DNA from: Proteobacteria bacterium SG_bin9
Lineage (GTDB): Bacteria; Pseudomonadota; Alphaproteobacteria; Rhizobiales; Xanthobacteraceae
Assembly (NCBI GenBank): GCA_002083525.1
Contig: LWDM01000002.1
Span: forward strand, 19,439 to 53,473
Length of the DNA stretch: 34,035 bases
Reading direction: 5' to 3'
A program made the position numbers and the translations under genes. The notes below the pieces were generated by a model that was not told where the DNA came from, made no database searches, and was given only the letters and a program-made list of their open reading frames with translations. Below are positions 7,867 through 17,186 of the stretch, in pieces (the stretch's first letter is position 1; each line of letters begins with the position of its first letter).

Positions 7867-7965
7867 CGTGTTCCCCCAAATGTGCGCGAGACCTCAAGGC
7901 CCGCAGTTTTCCCGCAGAGGGGAACCGGCGCAAGCGGCCATCGTGAGGTTTAGAAGGAATTCGGA

Positions 7966-10752
7966 TCAGGCCGCGGCGGCCGAACCGTTCGACAGCAGAT
8001 GCACCAGCGCGCGCTTGATCGCGGCCTGCCGCGTCGGCGCGGTGATCTGCGCGCCCAGCAGGTCGGTGACGTAGAACACGTCGCGTGCCCGCTCGCCGAA
8101 GGTCGCCACATGCGCGGAGGCGATGTTGAGGTTGAGCTTCGAGATCGCGGTGGTCAGCTCGTAGAGCAGGCCGGGGCGGTCGAGGCCGGAGACCTCGATG
8201 ACCGTGTAACGATCCGACCACTGGTTGTTGATGGTGACGTCGGGCTCGACCGTGAACGGCCGCACCTTGCCGCGTGTCGCGCGCTTGGCGACGATATCCG
8301 GCAGCCGCAGCTTGCCTTCGAGCGCCTGCTCGATGGTCTCGCCGATGCGCGTGGCGCGGCGGCCTTCGTCCTCGTCGCGATCGTACTCGCGCGAGATGGC
8401 GATGGTGTCGAGCGCGAGGCCGTCGGTGGTGGTGTAGATCTGCGCGTCGACGATGTTGGCGCCGGCGGACGCACACGCGCCGGCGATGATCGACAGCAGC
8501 CACGGGTGGTCGGAGGCGAGGATGGTCAGCTCGGTGACGCCGCGCGCCTCGTCGAAACCGACATTGACCGCAAGCTTGTGGCCGGCCTGCTCGCTAGCGC
8601 GCACGAACTTCGCCTGGCGAATCTTGCGCTGCAGATCGACCTTGAGCCAGTACGCCGGGTAATGCCGCGCGATGTAGGTGTTGAGCTCCTTCTCCGGCCA
8701 GTCCTGCAGCGCATTGCGCAGTTCGGCCTGCGACGCCGCGATGCGCTGCGTGCGGTTCACCTCCGAGAAGCCGCCGGTGAGCACCGGCTCGGTCTCGTAA
8801 TAGAGCGTGCGCAGCAGCTGCGCCTTCCAGCCGTTCCACACGCCCGGGCCGACGCCGCGGATGTCGGCGGTGGTGAGAATGGTGAGCAGCTTCATCTGTT
8901 CCAGCGTCTGCACCACGGCGGCGAAGTTCTCGATGGTCTTGCGGTCGGACAGGTCGCGCGACTGCGCCACCGTCGACATGGTGAGATGCTCCTCGATCAG
9001 CCAGGCGACGAGTTCGGTATGTGCCGCGCTGAAGCCGAGCCGCGGGCACAGCCGCCGCGCCACCTTGGCGCCGGCGATCGAATGATCTTCGGGGCGACCC
9101 TTGGCGATGTCGTGCAGCAGCACCGTGATGTAGATGACCGCGCGATGCTCGGGCTGGATCTTCCGCATCAGGTCGCTGGCGAGTGCGAACTCGTCGTTGC
9201 CGCCGCGTTCGATGTCCTGAAGGATGCCGATGCAGCGGATCAGATGCTCGTCGACCGTGTAGTGGTGATACATGTTGAACTGCATCATCGACACGATCTT
9301 GCCGAAGGCTCGGATGAACTGGCCGAGCACGCCGGTTTCGTTCATGCGCCGCAGCACGATCTCCGCGTTGTCGGAGGTGAGAATCTCCATGAACAGCTTG
9401 TTGGCGACGGGATCGTCGCGCAGGTCGGCATCGATCAGCTTTAGCGAGCGCGTCACCTGACGCATCGCGTCCGGATGGAAGGCGAGGTTGTTCTTCTGCG
9501 CCAGGCGGAAGATGCGAATCAGGTTGACCGGATCGCGCTTGAACACCTCGGGCGAGGCGAGGTTGATGCGGTTGTGGTCGATGATGAAGGCTTCGCTGTC
9601 CGGCAGCTTCCGCCGCTTGGTCGCCGGGCGCAGCTTCGCCATCACGCGCGACAGCACCGGCGCGGGCTTCGCCTGCTGGTCCTCCAGCTTGGCGCAGAGG
9701 ATCGCGGTGAGGTCGCCGACATCTTTCGCCATCAGGAAGTAGTGCTTCATGAAGCGTTCGACGTCCTGCATGCCGGGATGCGAGGTGTAGCCGAGGCGCT
9801 GCGCGATCTCGCGCTGCATGTCGAAGCTCAGGCGCTCTTCGGGGCGGCCCGCATAGAAATGGATGTTGCAGCGGACCGACCAGAGGAAGTCCTCGCAGCG
9901 GCGGAAGATGCGATACTCCTGCACGTCGAACACGCCGCGTTCGACTAGCTGGTCGGCGTCGCGCACGCGGTAGACGTATTTCGCGATCCAGAACAGCGTG
10001 TGCAGATCGCGCAGGCCGCCTTTGCCGTCCTTGATGTTGGGCTCGACCAGATAACGCGATTGTCCGGCGCGGCGATGACGCTCCTCGCGCTCGGCGAGCT
10101 TGGCGGTGACGAACTCGGCCGCCGTCCCCTGTACGACATCCTTGTCAAAGCGCGCGATGAGTTCATCGAACAGCTTCTGGTCGCCGGTGAGGTAGCGCGC
10201 CTCGAGGATCGAGGTGCGGATGGTCATGTCGGCGCGTGCTTGCCGGATCGACTCGTCGATCGAGCGCGTGGCGTGACCGACCTTCAGTCCCATGTCCCAG
10301 AGGCAATAGAGCATCGCTTCCGCGACTTGCTCGCCCCAGGCGGTCTGCTTGTAGGGCAGCACGAACAACAGATCGATGTCGGACTCCGGCGCCATCAGCC
10401 CGCGGCCGTAACCGCCGGTGGCGATCACCGACATGCGCTCCGCCTCGGAGGGCACCGACGAATAGTAGAGGTGGCGGATCAGCGCCTTGAACAGGACCTT
10501 GATGACGTCGTCCTGCACGGTGCAGAGCCGCTCGGCGCAGCGCCGGCCGTGCCGGTCTTTCAAGAGCAACTGCTGAATCTTCTCACGCGCGCGCGTCAGC
10601 TCGGCGCGCAACAACTGCGCCATGGCCGAACGAAACTGATCGTTGTTGCCCGCATGCTTGTCGGCGAGCTTTTCGATCTCGGCCTCGATCATCGCCGTGT
10701 CGAACAACAGGGCGTCGGTGTCGGGCTCGGCGTCTTTTGTGGCGATGTCCAT
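7966..10752 (-). CDS. glnD: bifunctional [protein-PII] uridylyltransferase / uridylyl-removing enzyme
   Basis: Nitrogen sensor of 928 residues that adds UMP to PII proteins when nitrogen is scarce and removes it when glutamine is plentiful. The domains are all present: a nucleotidyltransferase domain with GGYGRG (113-118) and the metal pair SDID (Asp125, Asp127), a PII-uridylyltransferase helical region, an HD hydrolase domain with HD at 547-548 in LLHDIAKGRPEDHS, and two C-terminal ACT domains (about 737-815, ELTILASDHPWLLS; about 848-920, EVSGLDRPGLLYEL). Both activities and glutamine sensing should therefore be intact. The start codon at 10752 has no clear Shine-Dalgarno sequence. In Sinorhizobium and relatives glnD lies next to mutS; here a transporter cluster and an OsmC gene lie between them. 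Confidence 0.97.
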   Translation of the reverse strand: MDIATKDAEPDTDALLFDTAMIEAEIEKLADKHAGNNDQFRSAMAQLLRAELTRAREKIQQLLLKDRHGRRCAERLCTVQDDVIKVLFKALIRHLYYSSVPSEAERMSVIATGGYGRGLMAPESDIDLLFVLPYKQTAWGEQVAEAMLYCLWDMGLKVGHATRSIDESIRQARADMTIRTSILEARYLTGDQKLFDELIARFDKDVVQGTAAEFVTAKLAEREERHRRAGQSRYLVEPNIKDGKGGLRDLHTLFWIAKYVYRVRDADQLVERGVFDVQEYRIFRRCEDFLWSVRCNIHFYAGRPEERLSFDMQREIAQRLGYTSHPGMQDVERFMKHYFLMAKDVGDLTAILCAKLEDQQAKPAPVLSRVMAKLRPATKRRKLPDSEAFIIDHNRINLASPEVFKRDPVNLIRIFRLAQKNNLAFHPDAMRQVTRSLKLIDADLRDDPVANKLFMEILTSDNAEIVLRRMNETGVLGQFIRAFGKIVSMMQFNMYHHYTVDEHLIRCIGILQDIERGGNDEFALASDLMRKIQPEHRAVIYITVLLHDIAKGRPEDHSIAGAKVARRLCPRLGFSAAHTELVAWLIEEHLTMSTVAQSRDLSDRKTIENFAAVVQTLEQMKLLTILTTADIRGVGPGVWNGWKAQLLRTLYYETEPVLTGGFSEVNRTQRIAASQAELRNALQDWPEKELNTYIARHYPAYWLKVDLQRKIRQAKFVRASEQAGHKLAVNVGFDEARGVTELTILASDHPWLLSIIAGACASAGANIVDAQIYTTTDGLALDTIAISREYDRDEDEGRRATRIGETIEQALEGKLRLPDIVAKRATRGKVRPFTVEPDVTINNQWSDRYTVIEVSGLDRPGLLYELTTAISKLNLNIASAHVATFGERARDVFYVTDLLGAQITAPTRQAAIKRALVHLLSNGSAAAA

Positions 10753-11037
10753 TTATGACCGGGATATCGGACGGGCGGGCGACTGTCACGAGAGATAAGG
10801 AGGCAGCGGGCAATCCGTTCTCAGGAATCGGAGGGTGAGAGACGAATATTCTGATTGAGAGGGATCGGATGAACGTTTTTTCTCGTTGATTTACAACCCT
10901 AACGCATTGAAATTCAATACGGTTTTGACGCTTCTGCGCGAAGCGGGAAAAGTCACCGAAAGAGAACGGCTTTTCCATTTCCGCGCCGGATGCGAGACTT
11001 CGCCTAACCCGACACGATGATCATCCTGGAGACGACG
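10753..11037. other. intergenic region between divergent glnD and the ssuA-like gene
   Basis: This 285-base stretch is AT-richer than its surroundings and must hold the promoters of both genes. A 6-bp hairpin CGCTTC-TGCGC-GAAGCG lies at 10929-10945, overlapping a TTGACG (10925-10930), but no matching -10 was found at the right distance. No small gene or RNA is evident. Confidence 0.4.
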
Positions 11038-12012
11038 ATGTTTGAGATTTTACGGCGTGCCCTCGCCGCCGCTGCACTGATCGCAGCCTTCGGTTCGGGC
11101 GCAGCGTTCGCCGCCGACGCCCCGAAGCAGATTCGAATCGACTGGGCGACCTACAACCCGGTCTCGATGGTGCTGAAGGACAAGGGTCTGCTCGAGAAGG
11201 AATTCGCGAAAGACGGCATCAGCATCGTCTGGGTGCAGTCGGCGGGTTCGAACAAGGCGCTCGAATTCCTCAACGCCGGTTCGATCGATTTCGGTTCGAC
11301 TGCCGGCTCGGCCGCGCTGGTCGCCAAGATCAACGGCAACCCGATCAAGTCGATTTATGTCTACTCGCGCCCCGAGTGGACCGCGCTTGTGACGGGCAAG
11401 GACTCCAAGATCACCAAGATCGAGGACCTGAAGGGCAAGCGCGTGGCCGTGACCCGCGGCACCGATCCGCACATCTTCCTGGTGCGCGCGCTGCAGAGCG
11501 TGAAGCTCACCGACAAGGACATCACGCCGGTGCTGCTGCAGCACGCCGACGGCAAGGCGGCGCTGATCCGCGGCGACGTCGACGCGTGGGCCGGTCTCGA
11601 CCCGATGATGGCGGCGGCGGAAGTGGAGGACGGCGCGAAACTGTTCTTCCGCAAGCCCGACGCCAACACCTGGGGCATCCTCAACGTGCGCGAGGAATTC
11701 CTGAAGTCGCATCCGCAGATCGTGCAGCGCGTGCTCGCGGTCTATGAGGACGCGCGCAAGTACTCGCTCGCCAACTACGACGACCTGAAGAAGACCTTCA
11801 TCGGCGTGACCAAGCTGCCGGAGACGGTCGTCGACAAGCAGCTTAAGGAGCGCACCGAACTGACCCACAATAAGATCGGCGCGCCGCAGCGCGAGTCGAT
11901 CCTGGCGGCCGGTCTCGCGCTGCAGGAAGCCGGTGTCATCGCCGCGAACGTCGACGTGAAGGCGACGGTCGACGCGCTGATCGACGACAAGGTGTCGCTG
12001 CCGACGAACTGA
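11038..12012 (+). CDS. aliphatic sulfonate-type ABC transporter substrate-binding protein (SsuA-like)
   Basis: Periplasmic protein of 324 residues with a clear signal peptide (about 1-26, MFEILRRALAAAALIAAFGS to AFAADA). The mature part has the type II binding fold of the SsuA/TauA/NrtA group: QIRIDWATYNPVSMVLKDKG, then GSNKALEFLNAGSIDFGST, and KITKIEDLKGKRVAVTRGT. The likely ligand is an alkanesulfonate, but taurine, nitrate or other small anions are possible. The start at 11038 is preferred over the in-frame ATG at 11017 because GGAG (11028-11031) lies six bases upstream of it. The ssuC-like and ssuB-like genes follow in the order A-C-B, with a cloverleaf-like repeat between A and C. No sulfonate monooxygenase (SsuD/E) gene is seen, so the cluster is uptake only. 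Confidence 0.88.
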   Translation: MFEILRRALAAAALIAAFGSGAAFAADAPKQIRIDWATYNPVSMVLKDKGLLEKEFAKDGISIVWVQSAGSNKALEFLNAGSIDFGSTAGSAALVAKINGNPIKSIYVYSRPEWTALVTGKDSKITKIEDLKGKRVAVTRGTDPHIFLVRALQSVKLTDKDITPVLLQHADGKAALIRGDVDAWAGLDPMMAAAEVEDGAKLFFRKPDANTWGILNVREEFLKSHPQIVQRVLAVYEDARKYSLANYDDLKKTFIGVTKLPETVVDKQLKERTELTHNKIGAPQRESILAAGLALQEAGVIAANVDVKATVDALIDDKVSLPTN

Positions 12013-12023
12013 GAACATCGCCT

Positions 12024-12129
12024 TCCGTCATCCTGAGGTGCGAGGGCAAAGCCCGAGCCTCGAAGGATGAGCGGCCCGGGCCGACCCCTTCGAGGTCCGT
12101 GCGACGCACGGACACCTCAGGGTGACGGA
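12024..12129. repeat. palindromic intergenic repeat, family B, cloverleaf-like
   Basis: A 106-base element. The outer arms (12024-12040 and 12113-12129) pair over 17 bp with one G-T type mismatch. Inside are three hairpins: GGGC-AAA-GCCC (12044-12054), CCTCGAAGG (12058-12066) with CCTTCGAGG (12087-12095) enclosing the palindrome GGCCCGGGCC (12073-12082), and GTCCGTGC-GAC-GCACGGAC (12095-12113). The fold is a four-way junction. It lies inside an apparent operon, 11 bases after the ssuA-like stop. This repeat type is widespread between genes in Bradyrhizobium relatives. Confidence 0.85.
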
Positions 12130-12173
12130 GTATGCGTGGTCGTTGTCCGCCAGACTGTGATAAGCACTTCGCC

Positions 12174-13010
12174 ATGGCGATGACGATCGAAACACCTTTG
12201 GCAACGGCGGAAACCGCGCAGCCTGTGCGCCGCCGCAACTATGCGGGCTGGCTGCTCGGCCTCGCGCTGCCGGTCGGTCTTGCCGTCGCCTGGGAGCTGC
12301 TCGTCTGGCTCGGCTTCTCCAATGGCAGGCTGGTACCGCCCCCAAGCCGCGTGTTCGCGACAGTGATGGAGCTCGCCAAAAGCGGCGAGCTGACGCGCCA
12401 CATCGGCATGACGCTCTATCGCGTTGCCATGGGCTTCGGCCTCGGCGTGCTCGCGGGCACGGTGTTCGGCGCGATCTGCGGTTACTGGACCCTGGCGCGC
12501 CGCGTGCTCGATCCGACCTTGCAGGCGCTGCGTGCGATCCCGTCGATCGCATGGGTGCCGCTGTTCATTCTCTGGCTCGGCATCTTCGAGCAGTCGAAGA
12601 TCGTGCTGATCGCGGTCGGCGTGTTCTTCCCGATCTATCTCGGCCTGATGGGCGCGATCATGACCGTCGACCGCAAGATCGTCGAAGTCGGCCGTACGTT
12701 CCGTCTCAACGGTTTCGAGATGATCCGCCGCATCATGCTGCCGGCGGTGTTGCCGGCGTATGTGGTGTCGTTGCGCGCGGGACTTGGTCTCGGCTGGATG
12801 TTCGTCGTCGCCGCGGAGTTCATGGGTGCCTCCGAAGGACTCGGGTTCCTGCTGATCGACGGCCAGCAGCTCGGCAAGCCTGCGCAAATCGTCGCCGCCA
12901 TCGTCATCTTCGCCATTCTCGGGAAGTTCACCGACTGGCTGATCGAACTCGGCACCACGCCGTTCCTGCGCTGGCGTGACGATTTCTCGCGCACGGCGGG
13001 AGCATCGTGA
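12174..13010 (+). CDS. aliphatic sulfonate-type ABC transporter permease (SsuC-like)
   Basis: Inner-membrane permease of 278 residues from the start at 12174, with about six membrane segments in the BPD_transp_1 arrangement. The cytoplasmic coupling (EAA) loop is visible as EVGRTFRLNGFEMIRRIMLP, which docks on the ATPase. Hydrophobic runs include GWLLGLALPVGLAVAWELL and SKIVLIAVGVFFPIYLGLMG. An earlier ATG at 12132 lies at the end of the palindromic repeat, with only one base between a GGAG and the codon, so it is less likely; ATG at 12180 is also possible. No strong ribosome binding site precedes any of them. The stop overlaps the start of the ssuB-like gene by one base, so the two are translationally coupled. 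Confidence 0.9.
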   Translation: MAMTIETPLATAETAQPVRRRNYAGWLLGLALPVGLAVAWELLVWLGFSNGRLVPPPSRVFATVMELAKSGELTRHIGMTLYRVAMGFGLGVLAGTVFGAICGYWTLARRVLDPTLQALRAIPSIAWVPLFILWLGIFEQSKIVLIAVGVFFPIYLGLMGAIMTVDRKIVEVGRTFRLNGFEMIRRIMLPAVLPAYVVSLRAGLGLGWMFVVAAEFMGASEGLGFLLIDGQQLGKPAQIVAAIVIFAILGKFTDWLIELGTTPFLRWRDDFSRTAGAS

Positions 13011-13792
13011 TGCTCAAGCTCGAACGCGTCGGAAAGACCTATCCCAACGGCGTGCATGCGCTCGAAGGATTCTCGTCGCAGATCAATCTCGGCGAGATCG
13101 TTGCGATCATCGGCGGTTCGGGTTGCGGCAAGTCCACGTTGCTGCGCGCAATTGCGGGTCTCGATCCGGCGTCGACCGGCAGCGTAATGCTCGACGGCGA
13201 GACTATCGCCGCGCCGCACGAGAAGATCGGCATCATCTTCCAGGAGCCGCGGCTGCTGCCGTGGCTCTCCGTCGCCGACAACATCGGCTTCGGTATCGCT
13301 TCGGAAAAGGCGCCCGCGCGCAAGGAGAAGATCGACAAGGCGCTGGCCCGCGTTGGCCTCGCCGAGAAGGCGAAGGCTTGGCCGCGTGAATTGTCCGGCG
13401 GGCAGGCGCAGCGTGTGGCGATTGCGCGCGCGCTGGTGCCGCGCCCGGAAGTGCTGCTGCTCGACGAACCGTTTTCGGCGCTCGATGCGTTTACCCGCAC
13501 CGATCTGCAGGATCATCTCTTGAGCCTGTGGGCCGATACGCGGCCGACGCTGTTGCTCGTCACGCACGATGTCGAGGAAGCCGTGGCACTGGCCGATCGC
13601 ATCATGGTGATGCGCCCGCGGCCGGGCCGGCTATTCGAGGAAATCGCGGTTAACCTCGCGCGCCCGCGCGACCGCAACTCGCAGATGTTCGACAGCGTCA
13701 AACGGCGGGTGCTGACCTCGCTCGACCGCTCGCTCGATGCGCGGTTGCCCGACAGTTCGACATTGACCTCGGAAGGGGCGATGTGGTGGTAA
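13010..13792 (+). CDS. aliphatic sulfonate-type ABC transporter ATP-binding protein (SsuB-like)
   Basis: Cytoplasmic ATPase of 260 residues. Walker A is GGSGCGKST (35-43), the Q-loop is IIFQEPRLLPW, the signature is LSGGQAQR, and Walker B is LLLDEPFSALDAF, followed by the switch histidine in LLVTHDVEEAV. FQEPRLLPW and VEEAVALADR are typical of the SsuB/TauB/NrtD group. The ATG at 13010 overlaps the stop of the permease gene; GGGAG (about 12998-13002) gives a good ribosome binding site, and a GTG at 13007 is an alternative. The C-terminal 45 residues, after RIMVMRPRPGRLFEE, are variable. An OsmC gene follows after 47 bases and may be co-transcribed. Confidence 0.92.
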   Translation: MLKLERVGKTYPNGVHALEGFSSQINLGEIVAIIGGSGCGKSTLLRAIAGLDPASTGSVMLDGETIAAPHEKIGIIFQEPRLLPWLSVADNIGFGIASEKAPARKEKIDKALARVGLAEKAKAWPRELSGGQAQRVAIARALVPRPEVLLLDEPFSALDAFTRTDLQDHLLSLWADTRPTLLLVTHDVEEAVALADRIMVMRPRPGRLFEEIAVNLARPRDRNSQMFDSVKRRVLTSLDRSLDARLPDSSTLTSEGAMWW

Positions 13793-13839
13793 AATACCAG
13801 CCGAGCTACTAGCTACCAAGAACAACGCAGGAGACACCG

Positions 13840-14349
13840 ATGGACGCCGCAACCCTTCGCGCCACGCAGGCGCCGATCAAGGAAAAGTACAAGAGCGACG
13901 CCAAGGCCGCGTTCATCACGTTGAAGGCCAAGGGCTCGATCGAAAACGAAGGCATCGCCTGCAAGGTCGAAACCGGCCGCGCACTCGCGGTCGCGGGTCT
14001 GCATCCGGCGACCGGCGGCTCCGGCCTCGAACTGTGCTCCGGCGACATGCTGCTCGAGGCGCTGGTTGCCTGCGCAGGCGTTACGCTGAAGTCGGTCGCG
14101 ACCGCGATCGAAGTGCCACTGAAGTCCGGCAACGTCATCGCCGAAGGCGATCTCGATTTCCGCGGCACGCTCGGCGTCGATAAGGAAGCCCCGGTCGGCT
14201 TCGAGGCGATCCGCCTGCGTTTCGATGTCGACACCGATGCGCCGCAGGATAAGCTCGATCTGCTGTTGAAGCTGACCGAGCGTTATTGCGTGGTCTATCA
14301 GACCATCAAGAACGGCCCGAAGGTCGAGGTCTCGCTGAAGCGGGTTTGA
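13840..14349 (+). CDS. OsmC family protein
   Basis: Protein of 169 residues of the OsmC/Ohr fold, a family of dimeric thiol peroxidases that reduce organic hydroperoxides. The two conserved cysteines are in place: Cys78 in LVACAGVTLKS and Cys150 in LTERYCVVYQT. Their spacing is close to that of OsmC. A third cysteine, Cys66 (LELCSGDM), is extra. The C-terminal part fits the OsmC domain, while the N-terminal 55 residues are less typical, so it may be one of the OsmC-like proteins of unproven function. The start at 13840 has AGGAG about eight bases upstream. It lies downstream of a sulfonate-type transporter, which could link it to sulfur or thiol status (inference). It ends one base from the convergent mutS stop. 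Confidence 0.88.
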   Translation: MDAATLRATQAPIKEKYKSDAKAAFITLKAKGSIENEGIACKVETGRALAVAGLHPATGGSGLELCSGDMLLEALVACAGVTLKSVATAIEVPLKSGNVIAEGDLDFRGTLGVDKEAPVGFEAIRLRFDVDTDAPQDKLDLLLKLTERYCVVYQTIKNGPKVEVSLKRV

Positions 14350-14350
14350 T

Positions 14351-17089
14351 CTACTCGTCGAGCTTCTTCTTCAACGCATAAAGCGCATCGAGCGCCTCGC
14401 GCGGCGACATCTCGTCCGGATGTAGCGCCTTCACCGCATCCAGCATTTGCTCGGCGGGAGTCGGCGGTTGCGGCTCGGCGGCTGCACGTGACGGCGTCGC
14501 GAACAGCGGCAGGTCGTCGGCGAGCGCCTTCGTCGTCGACGAACGATCTTGCGCTTCGAGTTTCGCCAGCACCGCGCGTGCGCGGGTGATCACCGGCGCA
14601 GGCAATCCCGCCAGCTTCGCCACCTGGATGCCGTAGGAACGGTCGGCCGCACCCGGCAGCACCTCGTGCAGGAACACAACTTCGCCCTGCCACTCCTTCA
14701 CCCGCACGGTCGCGTTGAACAGACGCGGCAGCCGCGCCGAGAGCGCGGTGAGTTCGTGGTAATGCGTCGCGAACAGCGCGCGGCAGCGGTTGCTCTCATG
14801 CAGATGCTCGATCGTCGCCCAGGCGATGGAGAGGCCGTCGAACGTCGCGGTGCCGCGGCCGATCTCGTCGAGGATGACGAGCGCCCGCTCACCGGCCTGA
14901 TTGAGGATCGCCGCGGTTTCCACCATCTCCACCATGAAGGTCGAGCGGCCGCGCGCGAGATCGTCGGCCGCGCCGACGCGCGAGAACAGGCGATCGACGA
15001 CGCCGATGCGCGCGCGTTTCGCCGGCACGTAGCAGCCGGTCTGCGCCATCAGCGCGATCAGCGCGTTCTGGCGCAGGAATGTCGATTTACCGGCCATGTT
15101 CGGACCGGTCAGCAGCCAGATCTGTCCGCTCTTGTGACCCGAGTGCGGTGAGAGATCGCAGGCGTTGGCGATGAACGGCTGGCCGTTGCGCTTGAGTGCG
15201 AGTTCAACGACCGGATGCCGCCCGGCCTCGATCATGAAGTCGAGCGAGCCGTCGACCTCGGGCCGAACGTGGTTTTCGTCAACCGCAAGCTGGGCGAGCG
15301 CGGTCGAGACGTCGAGCAGCGCGAACGCATCCGCTGCCGCGCGCAGATGTTCGCCGGCGCTGCCGCAGGCCGCGACCAGCCGCTCGAAAATCTCAAGCTC
15401 AAGTCCGAGCGCGCGTTCACCGGCGTTGGCGATCTTGGCTTCGACCTCGCCAAGTTCGGTGGTGGTGAAGCGCACCTGACCGGCGAGCGTCTGGCGATGA
15501 ATGAAGGTCGCGTTCAGCGGCGCGGTCATCATCTTTTCGCCGTGCTGCGCGGTGACCTCGACGAAATAGCCGAGCACGTTGTTGTGCCGGATTTTCAGGG
15601 CTTTCACGCCGGTGTCGTCGGCGTAGCGCGCCTGCATTGCCGCGACCACCTGGCGCGACTGATCGCGCAGCGCCCGCGTCTCGTCGAGCGCGGCCTCATA
15701 ACCCGGCCGCACGAAGCCGTCGTCGCGCTTCAGCAAGGGGAGCGTGTCATCGAGCGCGGCACTCAGTTCGCGGAGCAGGTCGCGGGGCGGCCGCTGCAGC
15801 GCGCGGGTCGCGGCGAATATGTCCTGCGTCGGATCGCGCATCAGTCCCAGCCGCGCGGATGCCCTGTCGGCAGCCTCGATGCCGTCGCGCAGCGCTGCGA
15901 GGTCGCGCGGGCCGCCACGGCCGACTGACAGCCGGGCCAGCGCACGCGCCATGTCCGGTGCGGATTTCAGGATGGTGCGGATGTCGTCGCGTGCGGCGGA
16001 GTCCGTGACGAACGCGCTCACCGCGTCGAGCCGGCGTGCGATCTGTGCTGCGTCCGTGAGCGGAGCCGCGAGGCGCTGTGCCAGCAAACGCGAACCCGCC
16101 GCCGTGATGGTGCGGTCGATGGCGTCGAGCAGCGAACCGCGGCGCTCGCCGCCGAGCGTGCGCGTGAGTTCGAGGTTAGCGCGTGTCGCAGGATCGATCG
16201 CCATCACCGCGCCGCCGCTTTCGCGCGCCGGTGGAGATAGTGGCGGGCGCTGGCCGACCTGCGTCCGCTCGATGTAGGTCACGGCTGCGGCGGCCGCAGT
16301 CGTCTCCAAGCGTGTCAACGTGCCGAAGCCGTCCATCGTGGCGACGGCGAAGTAATCGCAGAGCCGCCGCTCGGCGGTGGCGCTGTCGAACACATCGCGG
16401 GTCACCGGCGTCACGGCGGCAAGCGAACGGAGCGTCTCGGCGAATTCGGGATCGGTGTGGATCGCATCTGGAATAATCGCTTCGGTCGGATTGATGCGCG
16501 CGAGCGTTGCGCCGAGCTCGGCGGTGCTGCATTCGGTGACGGAGAATTCGGCGGTCGAGATGTCGATCCACGCCAGGCCAATGCGATCGCTCGCTGCCGA
16601 CGAACCGCGCGAGCGCGCCATCGCCAAGAGATAATTGTTGGTTCGCGCGTCGAGCAGATTGTCTTCGGTCAGCGTGCCGGGCGTGACGAGGCGCACCACG
16701 TCGCGCCGCACCACGCTCTTCGATCCGCGCTTCTTCGCTTCCGCCGGGCTCTCCGTTTGTTCACACACTGCGACGCGATGGCCGAGCGCGATCAGCTTGT
16801 GCAGATAGTCTTCCGATTTCTCGACCGGCACGCCGCAGAGCGGCACATCTGCGCCGTTGATCTTGCCGCGCTTGGTGAGAACGATGCCGAGCGCGCGCGA
16901 GGCGATCTCGGCGTCCTCGAAGAACATCTCGTAGAAGTCGCCCATCCGGTAGAACAGCAGCAGACCCGGATTGGCCGCCTTGATCTCGAGGTACTGCTCC
17001 ATCATCGGCGTCAGGCGCGCGGGTTCCTCCGCTGCGATTGGTGCCGCAGCGTCATCCGCCTGATGCTCGGGAAGGGGTTTGGTCAGCAT
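14351..17089 (-). CDS. mutS: DNA mismatch repair protein MutS
   Basis: Full-length MutS of 912 residues that recognises mispaired or looped bases and starts repair with MutL. The mismatch-reading Phe-X-Glu motif is at 52-54 (RMGDFYEMFF). The connector, lever and clamp domains follow, and the ATPase core has Walker A GPNMAGKST (662-670) and Walker B region ALVILDEIGRGTATFDG, with GRGTATFDGLSIAWA intact. The short C-terminal tail ends in YALKKKLDE. All functional motifs are present, so there is no sign of a mutator allele. The start at 17089 is the first ATG of the frame. Its 3' end lies one base from the OsmC gene stop on the other strand, so the two transcripts must overlap or end in each other. 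Confidence 0.97.
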   Translation of the reverse strand: MLTKPLPEHQADDAAAPIAAEEPARLTPMMEQYLEIKAANPGLLLFYRMGDFYEMFFEDAEIASRALGIVLTKRGKINGADVPLCGVPVEKSEDYLHKLIALGHRVAVCEQTESPAEAKKRGSKSVVRRDVVRLVTPGTLTEDNLLDARTNNYLLAMARSRGSSAASDRIGLAWIDISTAEFSVTECSTAELGATLARINPTEAIIPDAIHTDPEFAETLRSLAAVTPVTRDVFDSATAERRLCDYFAVATMDGFGTLTRLETTAAAAAVTYIERTQVGQRPPLSPPARESGGAVMAIDPATRANLELTRTLGGERRGSLLDAIDRTITAAGSRLLAQRLAAPLTDAAQIARRLDAVSAFVTDSAARDDIRTILKSAPDMARALARLSVGRGGPRDLAALRDGIEAADRASARLGLMRDPTQDIFAATRALQRPPRDLLRELSAALDDTLPLLKRDDGFVRPGYEAALDETRALRDQSRQVVAAMQARYADDTGVKALKIRHNNVLGYFVEVTAQHGEKMMTAPLNATFIHRQTLAGQVRFTTTELGEVEAKIANAGERALGLELEIFERLVAACGSAGEHLRAAADAFALLDVSTALAQLAVDENHVRPEVDGSLDFMIEAGRHPVVELALKRNGQPFIANACDLSPHSGHKSGQIWLLTGPNMAGKSTFLRQNALIALMAQTGCYVPAKRARIGVVDRLFSRVGAADDLARGRSTFMVEMVETAAILNQAGERALVILDEIGRGTATFDGLSIAWATIEHLHESNRCRALFATHYHELTALSARLPRLFNATVRVKEWQGEVVFLHEVLPGAADRSYGIQVAKLAGLPAPVITRARAVLAKLEAQDRSSTTKALADDLPLFATPSRAAAEPQPPTPAEQMLDAVKALHPDEMSPREALDALYALKKKLDE

Positions 17090-17186
17090 GTACGCCCGGG
17101 GGAACTGTGATCCTGGACGTTAGCAAAGATCAGCCACGCTTCCTACGCGGCAGCTTCCGCGCAGCCGCGCTTGTCCCCATTCTCCG

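Noticed and set aside
6355..7953. 532-residue open frame antisense to the binding-protein and DUF1304 genes
   Set aside because: It crosses two real genes and the gap between them, with shadow-like composition.
12132..12173. Upstream ATG of the ssuC-like gene
   Set aside because: It touches the end of repeat B and the GGAG is only one base from the codon.
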